64,000 nt of DNA from Parelaphostrongylus tenuis (taxonomy: Eukaryota > Nematoda > Chromadorea > Rhabditida > Metastrongylidae). The translations under genes were made by a program, and so were the position numbers. Positions 33,880-46,419 of the stretch are shown one piece after another; positions within the stretch are counted from its first letter, which is position 1, and the number at the start of each line of letters is the position of its first letter. The notes beneath the pieces were generated by a model. It did no database searches. It saw only the letters and a program-made list of their open reading frames with translations, and was not told the DNA's origin. The stretch covers positions 1 to 64,000 of the forward strand of contig JAHQIW010007046.1 in assembly GCA_019055375.1 (NCBI GenBank). Direction: 5' to 3'.

Positions 33880-34480
33880 TTAATTTGTAGGAATATACTG
33901 GTTTTGATGTCATTCTCATTAGTTCACCTCAGCTGTAGATATTATTCCAGACCACGTTCTCTACTTTCTAATAGAAAAATATTGCAGTTCCTTTGTTTTT
34001 GAGTAGTTTGCTATTCGGCGGTCTGAGTTTTTTCATTTGTAGGATGCTGATCGCCAACCAAATTAGTCTTGATTATCTGTCCGTAAGTCAGATTACCCTT
34101 TAATACTGTCTATCTTTGTTGCCCTTGGAAAAAATGGTGTTCAAAAGACAGATCGCTTCCTCTTTTCACATTAACAGAGGTGTATCGGGTACCTACCATA
34201 AATCGAGCAACGTATGGAAGGATCGAAGAATGAGGAAGACAGGCAACTGAGCTTCGAAGTTGAGTAAAGTTCAGGAGAGAGCAACGAAGCAAAGAGGCTG
34301 ATTGACAATTTAATTCGAGCGTTATTTCCTACTCTATCATCATTCTTGCTACATAAAAATCTTCGAAAATGTGGCGTTGCCTAACAGGAACAGGAGTGTG
34401 TTACCCTTAGCGCAGGTGCTATTTGGAAGGTGATTCTAGTGCACTGTATCGCACGAAGAGAGATAATTCGAACTCTCAGT
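33880..34480. other. no gene recognised
   Basis: Mixed AT-rich sequence. A 60-codon minus frame (34110-34292) is unassigned. The region just before the retroelement fragment may belong to it. Confidence 0.35.
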
Positions 34481-34484
34481 CATG

Positions 34485-34720
34485 TTGACGACGAGTTCTC
34501 ATACTATAATGACGATCAAAGATCGGCAAGGCACTTACGTCAAGATGTCAAAAATCAGGTGGGTTGGGCATATGCTGCGTCGTAATGACAACCATGGACA
34601 TGAGCCGATAGCAATTGCATTTCATGACACATCAAGCCCACTGGGAGGACCATTACTTCGATGAAGAGATCTTTTTACGAGAAAAATTCCAACGAAAACG
34701 TCATCGTCCTCGCTTTTCAC
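34485..34720 (+). pseudogene. non-LTR retrotransposon C-terminal fragment
   Basis: The plus frame gives KMSKIRWVGHMLRRNDNH, then SSPLGGPLLR, resembling the C-terminal SKIRWAGHVMRFNDNRW...RPTGRPPTRW region of RTE-type polyproteins (compare KIRWAGYVMRFSDN in the 51-53 kb copy). It stops at 34662 and no reverse transcriptase domain precedes it. A diverged, truncated insertion. Confidence 0.5.
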
Positions 34721-34869
34721 AAGCAAGTAAGGAATACTAGACAAATCGTTACAATGATGGCGGCACGCTTCACGAAAATCAACTCAACTTATTTGATTAT
34801 CTGCATGAACTTGAATAATCTAGGTGATAATTGTGCTCCTCAATGGTTTCACATCTCACCACTTTGAAG

Positions 34870-35100
34870 AAATAGTCCTGATCATCAAACGGCCGAGTAT
34901 ATCAAGGAATTTCGACAATATCACCCAGACTGGAAAGGGTTTCAGAGTTGCCTGTGGATTTAACTATTATTGAGCCTGCAGATGCAAAAGTTTCAGCGAA
35001 AACTTTGGTTGAGAACGAAAAAGCTCTGGTAAAGATATGTCAAACCACTAAGGGACAACACTAGTAACTAAGATTTGTCTTTGAGCTACAAATTCCCGAG
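34870..35100. other. no gene recognised
   Basis: AT-rich spacer before the tandem repeat. Confidence 0.4.
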
Positions 35101-35365
35101 ATAAAAAGATGAAAGAGAAATGTACAAGCCTTGAAGTGTCTTTTTGTTAGCTCAACCCTCTAGGGATCGCATGCATCATTTTCGATACGCGGACTTTTCG
35201 TGCAAGCAGCTATTCTCTGAAATAAAAAGATGGCAATTGCCATACGACAAGTCCTCAAAATAAAAAGAGGTCAATAAAAGTTTACAAGCTCTGAAGCATT
35301 ATTTTCTTAGCTCAACCCTTTGGAGGCTGCATGTATCGCTTTTGATACACGAACTCGTCGTGGCT
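35101..35365. repeat. two-copy tandem repeat, unit about 160 bp
   Basis: Copy 1 (about 35101-35202) and copy 2 (about 35259-35365) share ATAAAAAGA, then TACAAGC(C/T), TTAGCTCAACCCT, GC.TGTATC/GCATGCATC and TTTTGATAC/TTTCGATAC in order. No coding capacity. Origin unknown. Confidence 0.65.
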
Positions 35366-35459
35366 TTTTTGCTGAACACTTACTTGCCACTAGTATTTGG
35401 AAGCCATTTGTTAGCTAAGAACTGGTGAATTTGATACTTGGTTTTGTTTTTTTGAAAAG

Positions 35460-35760
35460 TCTTTATTGTGCGCTGTAAGACGGGATAGAGAATTCCTCTC
35501 CGTGACCGAGTACAAGGAATCGGTTATACTCATATTTGATTCGCATTTTCGCCGGAAAGGTATTTCAGTAGAATTTTGGTGGTCATTTAATGGCTTGGGA
35601 AACGGCGACTGTAGCAGCAGGCTTGGTTTTCATTAAAACCTCCTTTGTTCTGCTATAACAACGGGGAAGATCACGTTTCATCGTCGGAGTGATTAGCCCG
35701 TTGTTTTTACTATATAGCAGACTTATTGGTAATGATTATTATGAAGTTCAGTTCTTTAAT
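35460..35760. repeat. dispersed repeat shared with 56.6-56.8 kb
   Basis: ACGGGGAAGATCACGTTTCATCGTCGGAGTGATTAG-like sequence aligns with 56.66 kb (GAAGATCACGTTTTACACTC, then GGAGTAGTTAGC). The TTTTGGTGGTCATTTAATGG word near 35.58 kb also recurs near 22.63 and 63.36 kb. Confidence 0.5.
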
Positions 35761-35769
35761 GTGCTTTAC

Positions 35770-38490
35770 TGTCACAGGAAATGAAATATAACTAAAGAAA
35801 CTTCCGTAAATGCTTTTTTTTCAATCAAACGAACTTCCATTCGCGTGTCCTAAAAATTTTTACAATTCAGTACGAAAGTTGCATCATTGGAAAAATAACG
35901 CATTTTCAACTGTCATCGGGCTTGGTAAAATTCGAAAGCACACATATCCATAAAATAAAACTTCCAAAACAGAGTTTTATGAAGAGATCAATGGTATGTG
36001 ACTTGATTAGGCTTTGATAGAGTTGGCATTGTCAGTTCACGAAATACTTCTTTGGACGAAACACTTTCTGGACCCATATTTTTCTCATATATTCCATTCA
36101 AGTGTAAATCTCCTACTCAAATAGATATTTTTTTGACGATCATTTACTTATTTATGGAATCAGAACCAGTCATCAACAATAATCATTTGAATACATTTAG
36201 TAATCACTAAATCTTTTCTAATTATCATCCAGTATGTTGACTTCTATAACGAAATATGATAAAAAATATCAAAACTGGAAAAATTCTTCCGTAAGATTTT
36301 TTGTGCAAATCATTACTATTAATTGAATTCTAAAAGCAGTGACAGACTTGCGTGATAAACGAACGCTTTCCCTCGTACATCCCCATCTAGCGGAAATAGC
36401 ACGTTGCTTGTGAATCGCTCCGCGCTTAACATATTCAACTGCGGTCCCCAAAGGGTTGAAATATTATGGCTTGAAATAATAGTCTGCTTCCACTTTGCTC
36501 ACCTTTCCCATATATGAGTGGAATGAGGATTTTCCAAAAAATTATTCATTCCATCTTCTTCCTCTGTTGTGCATTTTATCTTAGAAGAGCTTTCAGCCAT
36601 AAGTTGACAGAGGAGCTTAGTTCCTTGTGATTTTATAATTGTTCCCTCAGATTACTTTGAAATTTCTTCTATAAACTGCGTCGAGATTATTGAATGATGT
36701 CTTATAGAGACAACGAAATACTTGTCTCAAATTAAATTGCTTGATTAGATGTATTTTAAATAAAATCTTGATAATCAACCCATTCGACCCCGAAAAATTG
36801 CAGCATCGCACTGAAATCAGTATTGACTTAGTAAATAATATTAAGTCAAAGCACTGAGAACTGATTCTGAAAATTGACATTCTGTTGCATGGCTCATGCA
36901 TGATATAGAAAAACTACTTCTGAGCAGTCTAAGGAGCCTAAAAATGGCTTTAATGGGTCCCACAAGTCATACACACGACTTGTATATTGATCGGGTCTGG
37001 CTAGATGGTCTGAGAAATTTGTAGAGTATAGAATTTTGTCACTCAAAAGCAGCAAGATGAAAATACCTTGTTGTGGCTTGTCCATCTATGAGATGAGTTC
37101 CATTGTAGAAGTATCCAATGAAGGCTTAATGGGATAAAAAACTTTTGAAGTGCTCTTTAGTGATGCCAAAATCTATTCGACTCCGCAAATTAAGCGATCG
37201 TCACTGTCTGCCAGCATGAGACCTTAAAGTTTGGCGCCCTAACCTGACTAAAATCACAATATTTTGACATTTTTCTCAGTTGTCGAGTGATTGCTGGCAG
37301 CAACCGGATAAGCTAAACACTCTGAGGACGATAGTTTCGTGCGAATGCGCTCTGTCCGAGAAGGTATAGTAACTGTTCGAGTTCATAACTCAATAACAGC
37401 CAGTTCCAGTTTCTGCTCGTATTTCAAGAAATTTGTGCTCGTACTTCACATCGTGTTCTGCTATTAAGAATATTTTCAGGCATATATAAAAGATTTCCAT
37501 GGTGACTTTATGTTGTTTTATTTTTGTTCTTTAAGCAAACCGATTATGTGAATATAAGAAGTTGAAAAAAAGGATAGTTCTAAACTAGGTTTGGTTATTG
37601 TTGTCTTTATTGTCGATTTGCGCATAAAAATTTTACCTTAAAATTCCCCAAAACTTCTTCCTCAGTATCACCGTGATGAGTTCCAATAGGATGAAACAGG
37701 CGCCTGTATACCACTAGACTTATCAGCTCAAATCATGTTATATCCTTGTCAGATTATCTCATTTTGAGCGACTCTATAAAAAGCGGTCGATAAAAGAGCT
37801 ACTATCTTTTCTTGGCACAGTATCTAATATCTAGATTTATCTCGTAATTTTTTATGCACTATATTCTGTAATATAATAATTAATATCTCTCCTTTTACTA
37901 TAGTGATTCTATGAGAGGCTTCATAAAGTAATATTCCCTATATATTTACATAAATCACAGCACATTCTCTTCGTCTCTATTTCACTTTTCTCACAAAAAA
38001 TTTGAACTAAGTTGACTAGACTTTGCAATTCACACAGTGTAGACAGTCCACATAATTAGTTCTATCTCTAATTAGTTTTTTAATATCTTGAAGTATTAGT
38101 AATTTCAGAAAAAGTTCCATGAGGAAAACGTTTAGGGATTCACTATACATCTTACTATTAGCTTCTTAAAATATCCTCCAAATTTAGTCTGAATTTTTCG
38201 CACTTTTCCGACGCTGCAGTGAAGTCTACAAGATTGAAAATGTACTGCTTTTCACATCTTAGGAACTTATCCATTGTTTTTCCACTTTTGTCTCGTGTTG
38301 CTTGCAAGCTGTTCTCATGAAAGCGAAAATGAAGTTTTCGGCACTGATAAAATTCTTGAGATATGCTATATATTGAACTCCATCTGGAGTATCGTAGTAA
38401 TAGTTAGCCTATGTAATGACTTGTAGTACCTAACGATTCATTAGGTTAGTTATTTACTCCTCAAGGTAGGAACGATACCAATTTCCCGTT
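35770..38490. other. no gene recognised
   Basis: AT-rich with short frames only. CTAGGTTTGG near 37.58 kb resembles the mariner end at 33.28 kb, but no partner end was found. Confidence 0.4.
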
Positions 38491-38499
38491 CTCAGAAAG

Positions 38500-38640
38500 T
38501 TGAAGAGTTTGCTTGGCCCAGGGTGGAATCAAATTTGCAGTTGACGAGTTTGATTTTCCCCAAGGTAAAATCAAAGCGGCGACATGAGTATATCCCGGAC
38601 TACCTCTAACCAACGCGTGCTCGTGATGTTTGCTTAAGTG
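38500..38640 (-). repeat. possible tRNA-like SINE fragment
   Basis: The minus strand reads GAGCACGCGTTGGTTAGAGG, followed at tRNA-like spacing by GCTTTGATTTTACC, which could be a decayed B box. A TTTGATTTT/TTTGATTCC pair suggests internal duplication. Weak. Confidence 0.35.
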
Positions 38641-38659
38641 TTGAAATTTTCTCACAATA

Positions 38660-39600
38660 ATGTTTACCGCTTCGTGTCAGACATCATGGAGACATGTACC
38701 AAGCAGAGATTGCAGATTATGCATAACATCACTGTTTGCTGAGTGAGGTACTTGTCTTGTGGTTTGAATTCTGAGCAATTGGTATTTATATTTAATCTTA
38801 TTATAGCCGCAATCTGCCCGCTAATGTATACATCCAGTTTACACAACAGAACTCCGAAAGCTTGACTTTATGAAGAAGCGATATAAATACAGAACCCCAT
38901 AGGACAACATCGTTGTCTTTCGCGTCCCTAGGGCAGAGGGGACACACCATGCACTCTAAACAAATCACCCTATACGATCTGTTTCCTCGTGAGACATCAA
39001 GCTCATCACAATTTTCCTCCAAGATCTTCGTAGAGAAGTTTCATAATTGAATCGGCGCGCTTCCTGATGCATAGGGATCTGATGCAGAGGTTGCCATAAA
39101 GGCGCACCCTTTTTCCCCGGTCGGCCATATTTCTTACGTTATGATATATGCGACGACGTAGACGATTTTTGGCTGTCGTTCTAGATTAATGCTTCCTGTT
39201 TCCTCTCTAGGTATGTGGTCATTCTAACAAGGACCTCCCAACGTCTCACTTTAATTTATCGCTTTCTGTTGTTTACGTAATCCAGCTTTACACGTGTATA
39301 TAAAGGCAGGATGAACGAAGCACTTGAAAGGAAGTTTTTGGAGCTGTGTACTTGTTCGCTGCTAGTTCTATGACATGCTGAGTTTAACAACACGTTAGTT
39401 TTTTCTGATCACCTCTAGAGCTAAAGCCATTGTACTCTTTTTTCGATACAGGTGAGCAGTCAGTTGTAACTTTTGCAGATATTCAATTATTTGAGTTTTA
39501 ATGAGGCACTAGATCTCTTGATAATACCCAATGTTCAAGAATGCATCATGCGTTAGAGAAAAAAGGTTTAGACTTTCAACTATCTATGTGGTTCCTTGTA
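38660..39600. other. no gene recognised
   Basis: Nothing I can name. ACACGTGTATATAAAGGCAG near 39.29 kb looks like a TATA-type promoter, but no coding start follows convincingly. Confidence 0.35.
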
Positions 39601-39604
39601 TTTG

Positions 39605-39718
39605 TGTGTGCATTGTTTACTCCGAAACGTGTATGTACGTGTATGTACATATGTGTGTATGTATTCGTGTGTCTATCCTTCTATGTATATGCGTATCTAT
39701 GTCTGTGTGTGTGTATGA
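39605..39718. repeat. TG/TATG-rich low-complexity tract
   Basis: Interrupted GTGTATGT-type repeat. The 70- to 90-codon frames here that are rich in Cys/Val/Tyr are repeat products. Confidence 0.75.
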
Positions 39719-39719
39719 G

Positions 39720-41120
39720 GAAAGCACTAATATTATCAAGAACTTCTCGTGACAGCTGCTACTGGCACATAAATGGATTGAGTCGAGAGTGTGTGCAAAG
39801 GAAATTCGTTTAAGTGTTCCTAATTGACAGGACAGCATTGACATGAATTTTTGAAAACCGTCATTGTGTCAAGAGAACTGGAAACGATTCGTTTCCGGAG
39901 TGAGCTACATTCCTCAAAAGAAAGAATAATGTCCTCAAGAATTGCAGCTTGAAATCGGCCATCAATTTCTGGAGCATCTTTCTAAATTGCCTCTGTCTGT
40001 GATTTTCTAATCGCTTACCCATAAATGCGCTCACGAAGATTTATATATGTTCGGAATTTCCATTTGATTCTTCTGTTTTCTCGTTCACCTCTATTCCCGA
40101 AATAATTGTAGGAGATAATTTTTAAAAAACTCTTAGAGCGCTATGGCATCCGAGAACTCAGTAGCAGTGAGCTGTGCGGTTCGCTGAAACACCACTGCTT
40201 CTAGTATGCCCGCTTATATGGTGCTTTCTATGAGAAATTTATTTTCTTAGTAACTCTGAGCTCACGCAATTTCTCATTGATGTTTACATATTATATTTGA
40301 TGTTCGAAAGTGCCATTGCATAGACATAACATGTCTTTCGTTGAAATAAAATTCTGAAGCTCATCTTCAAGTAGACACTTTCAATCAACTTTCTAGAATA
40401 TAGTCAACTCATTTCTTAAAATATCCGTCTGATATCGTGAATGGAAGCTCCATAACATTCAGAGATGTTTGTGAAGAATGCTTAGTAGCCTCTCATGATT
40501 ATAGATGAGGTCTCTTTTGCAATTTAGCAAATAAAAATAAGAGGGATGCTCTCACAAAGGGAAATAAAAGCCTTGTGATCCAATATTCCACAGCACCGCT
40601 TTGGACCCTTAATCATCAAAATTTCTCCAAGCAATCACTTATGCGATGAAGACTAATATGTCATTTAAAGAGCTCCCATTATTGAAATCATGCAAAGCTA
40701 GTCCTTTAGTTCGTTCCAATACCATTGATAAAATGTATTTAATTGCGCATATTAGGTCGTTGTTGAAGGAGTTCGGTCAAAAAGAAGGCTACCGTGACTG
40801 TTTATGAGTTTCAAAAATATAATGCTCATTTTTTCATTATTTTCCGCTGGCATCGAAATTTTTTTTTCAAAAAAAAAAGACAAGATACCGATGACAAATG
40901 AAATCCAACAGACTCCATTACTGTCAGTCAGGACACCTCGATTTCCGTCTCACCTTTTATGGTTACAAAAGGGACGCAAGTGGAATTAATAAGGTCTCCA
41001 TTCATCCTTTTTAGCAGACAATTCAAAAGACTGACCTTTTCTAAGCCTCATTATGAATCAGGAAAATTTAGCATAAGGTGCCCTTTCTTTCGAATGAAAT
41101 GCACGAGGTTAGTACTCTTT
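39720..41120. other. no gene recognised
   Basis: AT-rich. No repeat partner or family match. Confidence 0.4.
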
Positions 41121-41124
41121 TAAA

Positions 41125-41405
41125 ATTCAAAGACTAACGTTTCGACGATCCCGCCTTCGTCACATCCTGGACGTTCTACATCATACCATATCTGGTTATT
41201 CACTTAACTAAGAGCTTAATATTGGAATCTGATGCAGAATAAATCCATTAGATTCAATTAAATCCATTAGCTCGTTAGATCCATTAGCTTGGATTGAATC
41301 TTCATTAGATTTTTTTACATATACGAAATATTAACAGGATAGCTAGATATGGTATGACGTAGTACGTCCAAGTTCCGACGAAGGCGAGATCGCTAACAGG
41401 TTTGC
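41125..41405. repeat. fold-back element with hammerhead-like ends (family F3)
   Basis: The left arm, read on the minus strand (41197 down to about 41140), and the right arm, on the plus strand (41345 up to about 41397), share AGATATGGTATGA.GTAG.ACGTCCA and then GACGAAGGCG.GATCG. The left arm continues into CGAAACGTTAGTC, giving a hammerhead-like TGACGA-stem II-GAAAC-GTTA-GTC in which core C3 is G. The right arm has CCGACGA and has lost GAAAC. The centre holds an imperfect tandem of AAATCCATTAG (about 41238-41310). Confidence 0.65.
41128..41172 (-). ncRNA. hammerhead-like motif, C3 changed (family F3)
   Basis: Minus strand: GTGACGA, A, GGCG-GGAT-CGTC, GAAAC, GTTA, GTC. The cleavage triplet GUC, the short stem III and stem II are kept. 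The first core base is G in place of C, and stem I pairing is poor. Predicted inactive. Confidence 0.45.
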
Positions 41406-41409
41406 CATC

Positions 41410-43705
41410 GACTTTCAATGGAGGATTACCAGCCCCGTGCAAGTTTCGTTCGGAGAAAAGGGTAATTTGTATGATGTTTACCTTATCAATAGTCCTCATC
41501 ATCTCGAAGAGAAGAAATTGATCGGAAAATTTGATGTGAATTCTCTCGTCTTTTTCGAATGTAAATTTGCTAATAGATCACATTCTGGATTCTACTGTCC
41601 AAGTTAGGTATATTTTCAATTGACGTATCCTTTTCTCATCTTGGTAAGTGTGAGAATAGCAATTCGATGTGACCTCGAACAGCTTCCCATGTGCTTTCTA
41701 TTCGTTTGATTACTAGCTTTACTAACCGAGTCAACGAGCAGAGCACAATCAGCACACACGCAAGCAGATGTGCGAGCATAGCATGAATATGATTAGGCAT
41801 ATATGGAAGGTATAAGTTGATATGGCGTTGTATCGACAAAGACCTTCTTATTCCATACATCCTACATCGTCTCAGATCAGGTACACACTAGCTCGTAGTC
41901 GATCCCTCATAATACCTCCCTTATTCCAGAAGAAACCTCGTCGTTTTGCCACGTAGAAGAACGCGTCCTGAAATCCGATGATTTGTTGGGCCCTCATCCG
42001 GTTCACTTGATCAAGAACTTAGACGTTTTTGAAAAATTCATGGTGAAAGGATGCTTTGCAGCAACACTATTTAATTTGTTGGATTGCGGGAGAAGCTTTC
42101 CTCCTTTCTCTTTTTTTTACTATCTCGATGCAGCGTTTTTTCTTACCTGCTAAAGTATTCTGCTTGAAGTTTTTCGAAATTTATTTTCCGTTATTCATTC
42201 TATGAGCACTCAATGCCTTGGAGATTCTAATTAACGGGATGTAAGAAACGGCGCTAAAGGATTTTTGGGGAGTTCTCAAAACCAAGAATGATTCTTCACT
42301 TATGTAATCCATTTAAAAAATTTTAGCACCTACGAAGATATACGTGTGAAATTTGAAAAGAAAACATGTGTGTGATGGAGTGGAATGAGTTGATTTAGAG
42401 AATCTCTCAAGTGGAAACACGAAAAAGCAATACCTCTTTTTCCACGAATAGGTCCATCACTATGTTTTCGATTCAATTTGCTATTTTCGAGCTGTTCTTC
42501 AGAGCTTTAGCCTTTTTGAAAGGCAAAAAAAAAATCCGTCCAAACCACGGGCGGCGATGTCGACAGCTTGTGGTGACGAGCTCTGTTAGCCATGGTAGAA
42601 GTAGTCATGAGATTTCAAAAAAGAAGTCTTTATATACCAAAAATATATCAGTTATCTGGAGGATATGCTAGTACTCCCCACGGGCTTTTCAAGAGATATT
42701 ATCAAAATGACCAGATAAGTACTAACTTTTGAGCTTTCTTTGTGCTGATTTATTCTAAGTTTGACCGAACTCTAACAGAAATATTCGCATTATCCTCAAG
42801 CAGCTCTTGTTAACGAGTTTTTTGAAATTTGATTTTACTTGAGCATTCGACGATAATAAGTGGCTTAGCTTGACTATTTGGTGTCTGTAGCAAATACTTT
42901 TGTCCTAAGCATATGAGTGATCTCGTAAAAGAGTGGCATCAAATGTTGAATAGTGAGATGAGCAAATAAGTGGCACTATTGGGCGCGGACTCTTTCAGTT
43001 CGTCACCAATGCCATTAAAATAATTGTGGCAAGTTGATGGGTGGTCCAGAACAGAAAATATCCTAAGGTTCTTTTTTGTCAATTTTTCATCTCTTAATTG
43101 AAATTTCGGCGAATGTCTCGGCGTAATGGCGAATTTTAGAGGTCGTACTCGCTACTTAGATTGGGGTGCTTCGTAACAAGAAATAAAAGCAGAGTTCACT
43201 CGTATAACTTTATACAGTATTTCAGCTCACGTCAAAACTGTCCATGGCCCATTCTCTTAAGAAGTTTTTCTTAAATTCAACCATAGTTTTTCTATGTAAA
43301 GTGGATTTCATATCGATTAGCTTCATAAAAGAGTAGTTTTGCTCGATAAATCCGCTAGTGTAGCAATGAAGCAGCAGCAGTGATCGGTGTAACAGCTATA
43401 AGTATCATATCATTCTAGTAATTCATTCTGCAGTATAGTTTTTTTGGACTCTTGTAAACAATCGATAGCTTATTCAAAGCAGATGCCGTGACGAGTGTCG
43501 CCTATAGGAGGTTGTCTTATTAATATTTCTCGTTCAATTTCTCATCTCCGGCGAGAGGTTACTGCTGTTAAAGATAGTATTTGGCACAGAGAGTGTGAGA
43601 AGCATAAAAGCGCAGAAATGCTACTACAAAATGGCATCACATACCATGTGCTGCATTGTCTTTGTCCTCCTAGATCATGGTCTTACTATCTTTCACTCAC
43701 TATGA
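41410..43705. other. no gene recognised
   Basis: Short frames, AT-rich. Nothing recognised in either strand. Confidence 0.4.
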
Positions 43706-43711
43706 TGAATT

Positions 43712-43900
43712 TGAGAGCGTGTGTGACGCAGAGGTTAGAGGTGTTTTGAGAAGCACATGTGGTCGATGGCTCGATCCCGCGCTCAAGGTTCACCAAGCTG
43801 TCCAGCCCACCGGGCTCGGTGAATTCGAATAAAGCTAAGAATCAGAATTGATCAAAGCCGTGATTTTTGCCCTCATGCTTCATAATCACTCTTGAGTATT
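43712..43900 (+). mobile_element. tRNA-derived SINE, family A
   Basis: Head with A-box remnant GTGTGACGCAGAGGTTAGAG and B box GGCTCGATCCCGCGCTC, then CACCAAGCTGTCCAGCCCAC, matching the CACCAAGCCATCCATCCCTC that follows the B box of the 4.2-kb copy. The distal body (AATAAAGCTAAGAATCAGAA) differs from 4.2 kb, so this is a sister subfamily. Head diverged, no clear target-site duplication. Confidence 0.6.
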
Positions 43901-44019
43901 GTTCAGAACGAAAGAATATCAAGAGCTCAAGGTAAACGTCATGATTGTGTCCGCGTAGGTTATAACTAGTTCACTAAATGCTGATTGAATAAGACTACAA
44001 AGTGTACGGTAATCTTCTC

Positions 44020-44273
<254 letters not shown>

Positions 44274-44279
44274 TTGTTG

Positions 44280-45250
44280 CATGAGCACGAAAACATGGAA
44301 GGTCCTATAAAAGATCATGGAGTGCACGCTGAACAAGGAAAGAGCAGAAACTTTTCCAAGATGCGCGGAAAAGTCAACTAATACAACGGAAACCACAAAC
44401 CCAGATGACGTCACGTCCATAGGTGTTACAATGAGCAAAGGGAAAAAAAAACTGTTATTGTCCACTCAGCAGCAAACTGAAATGAGACGTGGACGTATAA
44501 GTGATAATAACCACGTCATCGTTCTACACTTCGGACTATGGTCCGGTTCTTTTCTTCCACTTCACTCCATTTCCTCACCATCATTGACCTCCTCCGATTC
44601 GTCGCAATGCCGCATCCTTCTACTTCCTGAGTAAACCACCTTACGTATTCATTGGTAATAAAGTCTTATTCCGATAAAACATTAATTCTATTCCTCATTA
44701 ATGCTATAATTCAATCAAAAAGTTGGGTAAATGAGGTTTTGCAAGCACTTCTCTGCTTTTTCTGCTGAATTACAGGGCAACACTCAGAAAACTTGATGAG
44801 AAAAAATCCTATGCACTTTCTTATTCCTTGTTTAGTTTACGAGTTAGACAGTACAGTACTTCGTGCTAGCTCTGAGTAAAAGTGATTTTGGATATCTTGG
44901 GAAATAACATTTGGCAAGCAAGCTTCACATCTTCTATTTCTTGATTAGTCGAGGTAACGCTCTCTATCATCTATCATAGACGAAGAATCATTGAAACATA
45001 GAAAGATTTAGACTTTTCGTCGAAAATTGTCTCTTTCCGTCTACCTTTCGTTTATTCCACAACACTCGCGGAACAGTCAACAGTTATCGTCTTAGAAAAA
45101 AGCGTTTTTTGTTCATATTTTAATTTGGAATTTACCGATCTATGAAAGTGGATTTGGTCTGTCTTTCAAACTCCTATTAAACCTGTCCGTATTTTATTTG
45201 AAGGAAAAAATCTGCTACCCAATCAATGGGAAAAAGCGAGTATGGAATTG
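44280..45250. other. no gene recognised
   Basis: A 105-codon plus frame (44317-44634) with no recognised motif. Otherwise nothing. Confidence 0.4.
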
Positions 45251-45254
45251 ACTT

Positions 45255-45555
45255 TTTATACCGAATACTAATGTAAAGTAATAGAAGAGAATTGAGTGAT
45301 GAGAAAAACACGCCCTTATGCGGTAATAGAACCCGCGTTTCATCCTGTCCGGGGACGCGTGCTCTACCACTACACCACAGAGGCACATTTGCGCCACCAG
45401 TCATTCTTCAAGATCTCTACATTAGCTATCAACCACCAACCTTTAACAGGTTTAGTCGGGTATGCGATTTCGCTTTATGAACTCATTCAGTTCTCTTAGG
45501 TATATATGAAACATGATAACCTGCGAGAGATGCACTAATTATTAGAAATTTCGAG
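45255..45555 (-). mobile_element. SINE family C copy in a fold-back arrangement
   Basis: The minus-strand tRNA-like head at about 45316-45390 has A box GTGTAGTGGTAGAGCACGCG and B-box region GCGGGTTCTATTACC. Its tail lies to the left (minus strand CTCATCACTCAATTCTCTT). A second tail in plus orientation (CTCATTCAGTTCTCTTAGGT) lies at about 45479-45555, so two tails point away from one head. The acceptor stem does not close, so it is not a functional tRNA. Confidence 0.6.
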
Positions 45556-45559
45556 TAAA

Positions 45560-46195
45560 GTAGTCTAGTTACTGAATCCCGATTCTTAACGAACGACACC
45601 TTATTTTTACAGCCCGGTAACCTACCGTTTTTTTGTGTTCTGGCACATTGCTTATGCTCTCGACATCTTTGAACACATTGCCTACACGTCTATATACTTG
45701 TATGATTACTTAATTCCTTACATGGACAAGAGGAAATACACCTTTCTCGGTCAGAAACACAAATAAGGTGCAGCTGTGATATTGATATTGTTGGAGAGTT
45801 TCTTGCCGGCGTATTTCTGGCGATTCATCGAACACAGAGATTGAATGTCTACTTTTTTGTCGACTTCACTGGATATATATTTATTTTTCATCGAAACCCA
45901 CTTTTTTCAAACTTTAACGCTAGTCAAATGCACCATTTTTCGTGGATAGATACGAGGCTGTTAATAGCAAGATTTACTTACTGCCATATTGCTTGACATC
46001 TGAACGGGATTGCCTTATCCATAGTCTCGGATGCACGAAATTACAATTACTTGATACACCAAAAACGACAATTTGTAAATCAGGTATTTGTGATTAAAGC
46101 TATGAAAGTGAAAGGGTGATTCGAAAGAATTTATATACTCGCTTTCATAGCAGTGTTGTGATATCGTACTATATATCTTAGAATCCTGTGTGATA
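45560..46195. other. no gene recognised
   Basis: AT-rich spacer between SINE C fold-backs. Nothing recognised. Confidence 0.4.
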
Positions 46196-46200
46196 TACAG

Positions 46201-46380
46201 AACTCCGTACTTCGGGCGGGAGCTGAATTCGCTTTTACCCATACCTCGGGAGCGTGCTAACGACCATTATCGGGGACGTTTGCTCTGCTCTTTCTGCCAT
46301 ATTAAGATGTCAAAGCTGTCAGCAACCATGTCCAGGTAAGGGTTAAACGCGGGTTAAACTCTCGCCCGAAGTTCGGAGTT
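46201..46380. mobile_element. SINE family C fold-back
   Basis: Arms 46201-46222 and 46359-46380 are inverted repeats matching at 20 of 22 positions, and weaker pairing continues inward to about 46255 and 46328. The left part resembles the minus-strand SINE C (CGGGAGCGTGCTAACGACCA) and the right part the plus-strand B-box region (AACGCGGGTTAAACTC). Confidence 0.55.
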
Positions 46381-46419
46381 CTGCTTGTCACTCGTTTTTG
46401 GATGTATGTTATAACATCA

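Noticed and set aside
45316..45390. Functional tRNA gene on the minus strand
   Set aside because: A and B boxes are present, but the acceptor stem does not close and the same head recurs with a shared tail elsewhere, so it is a SINE.
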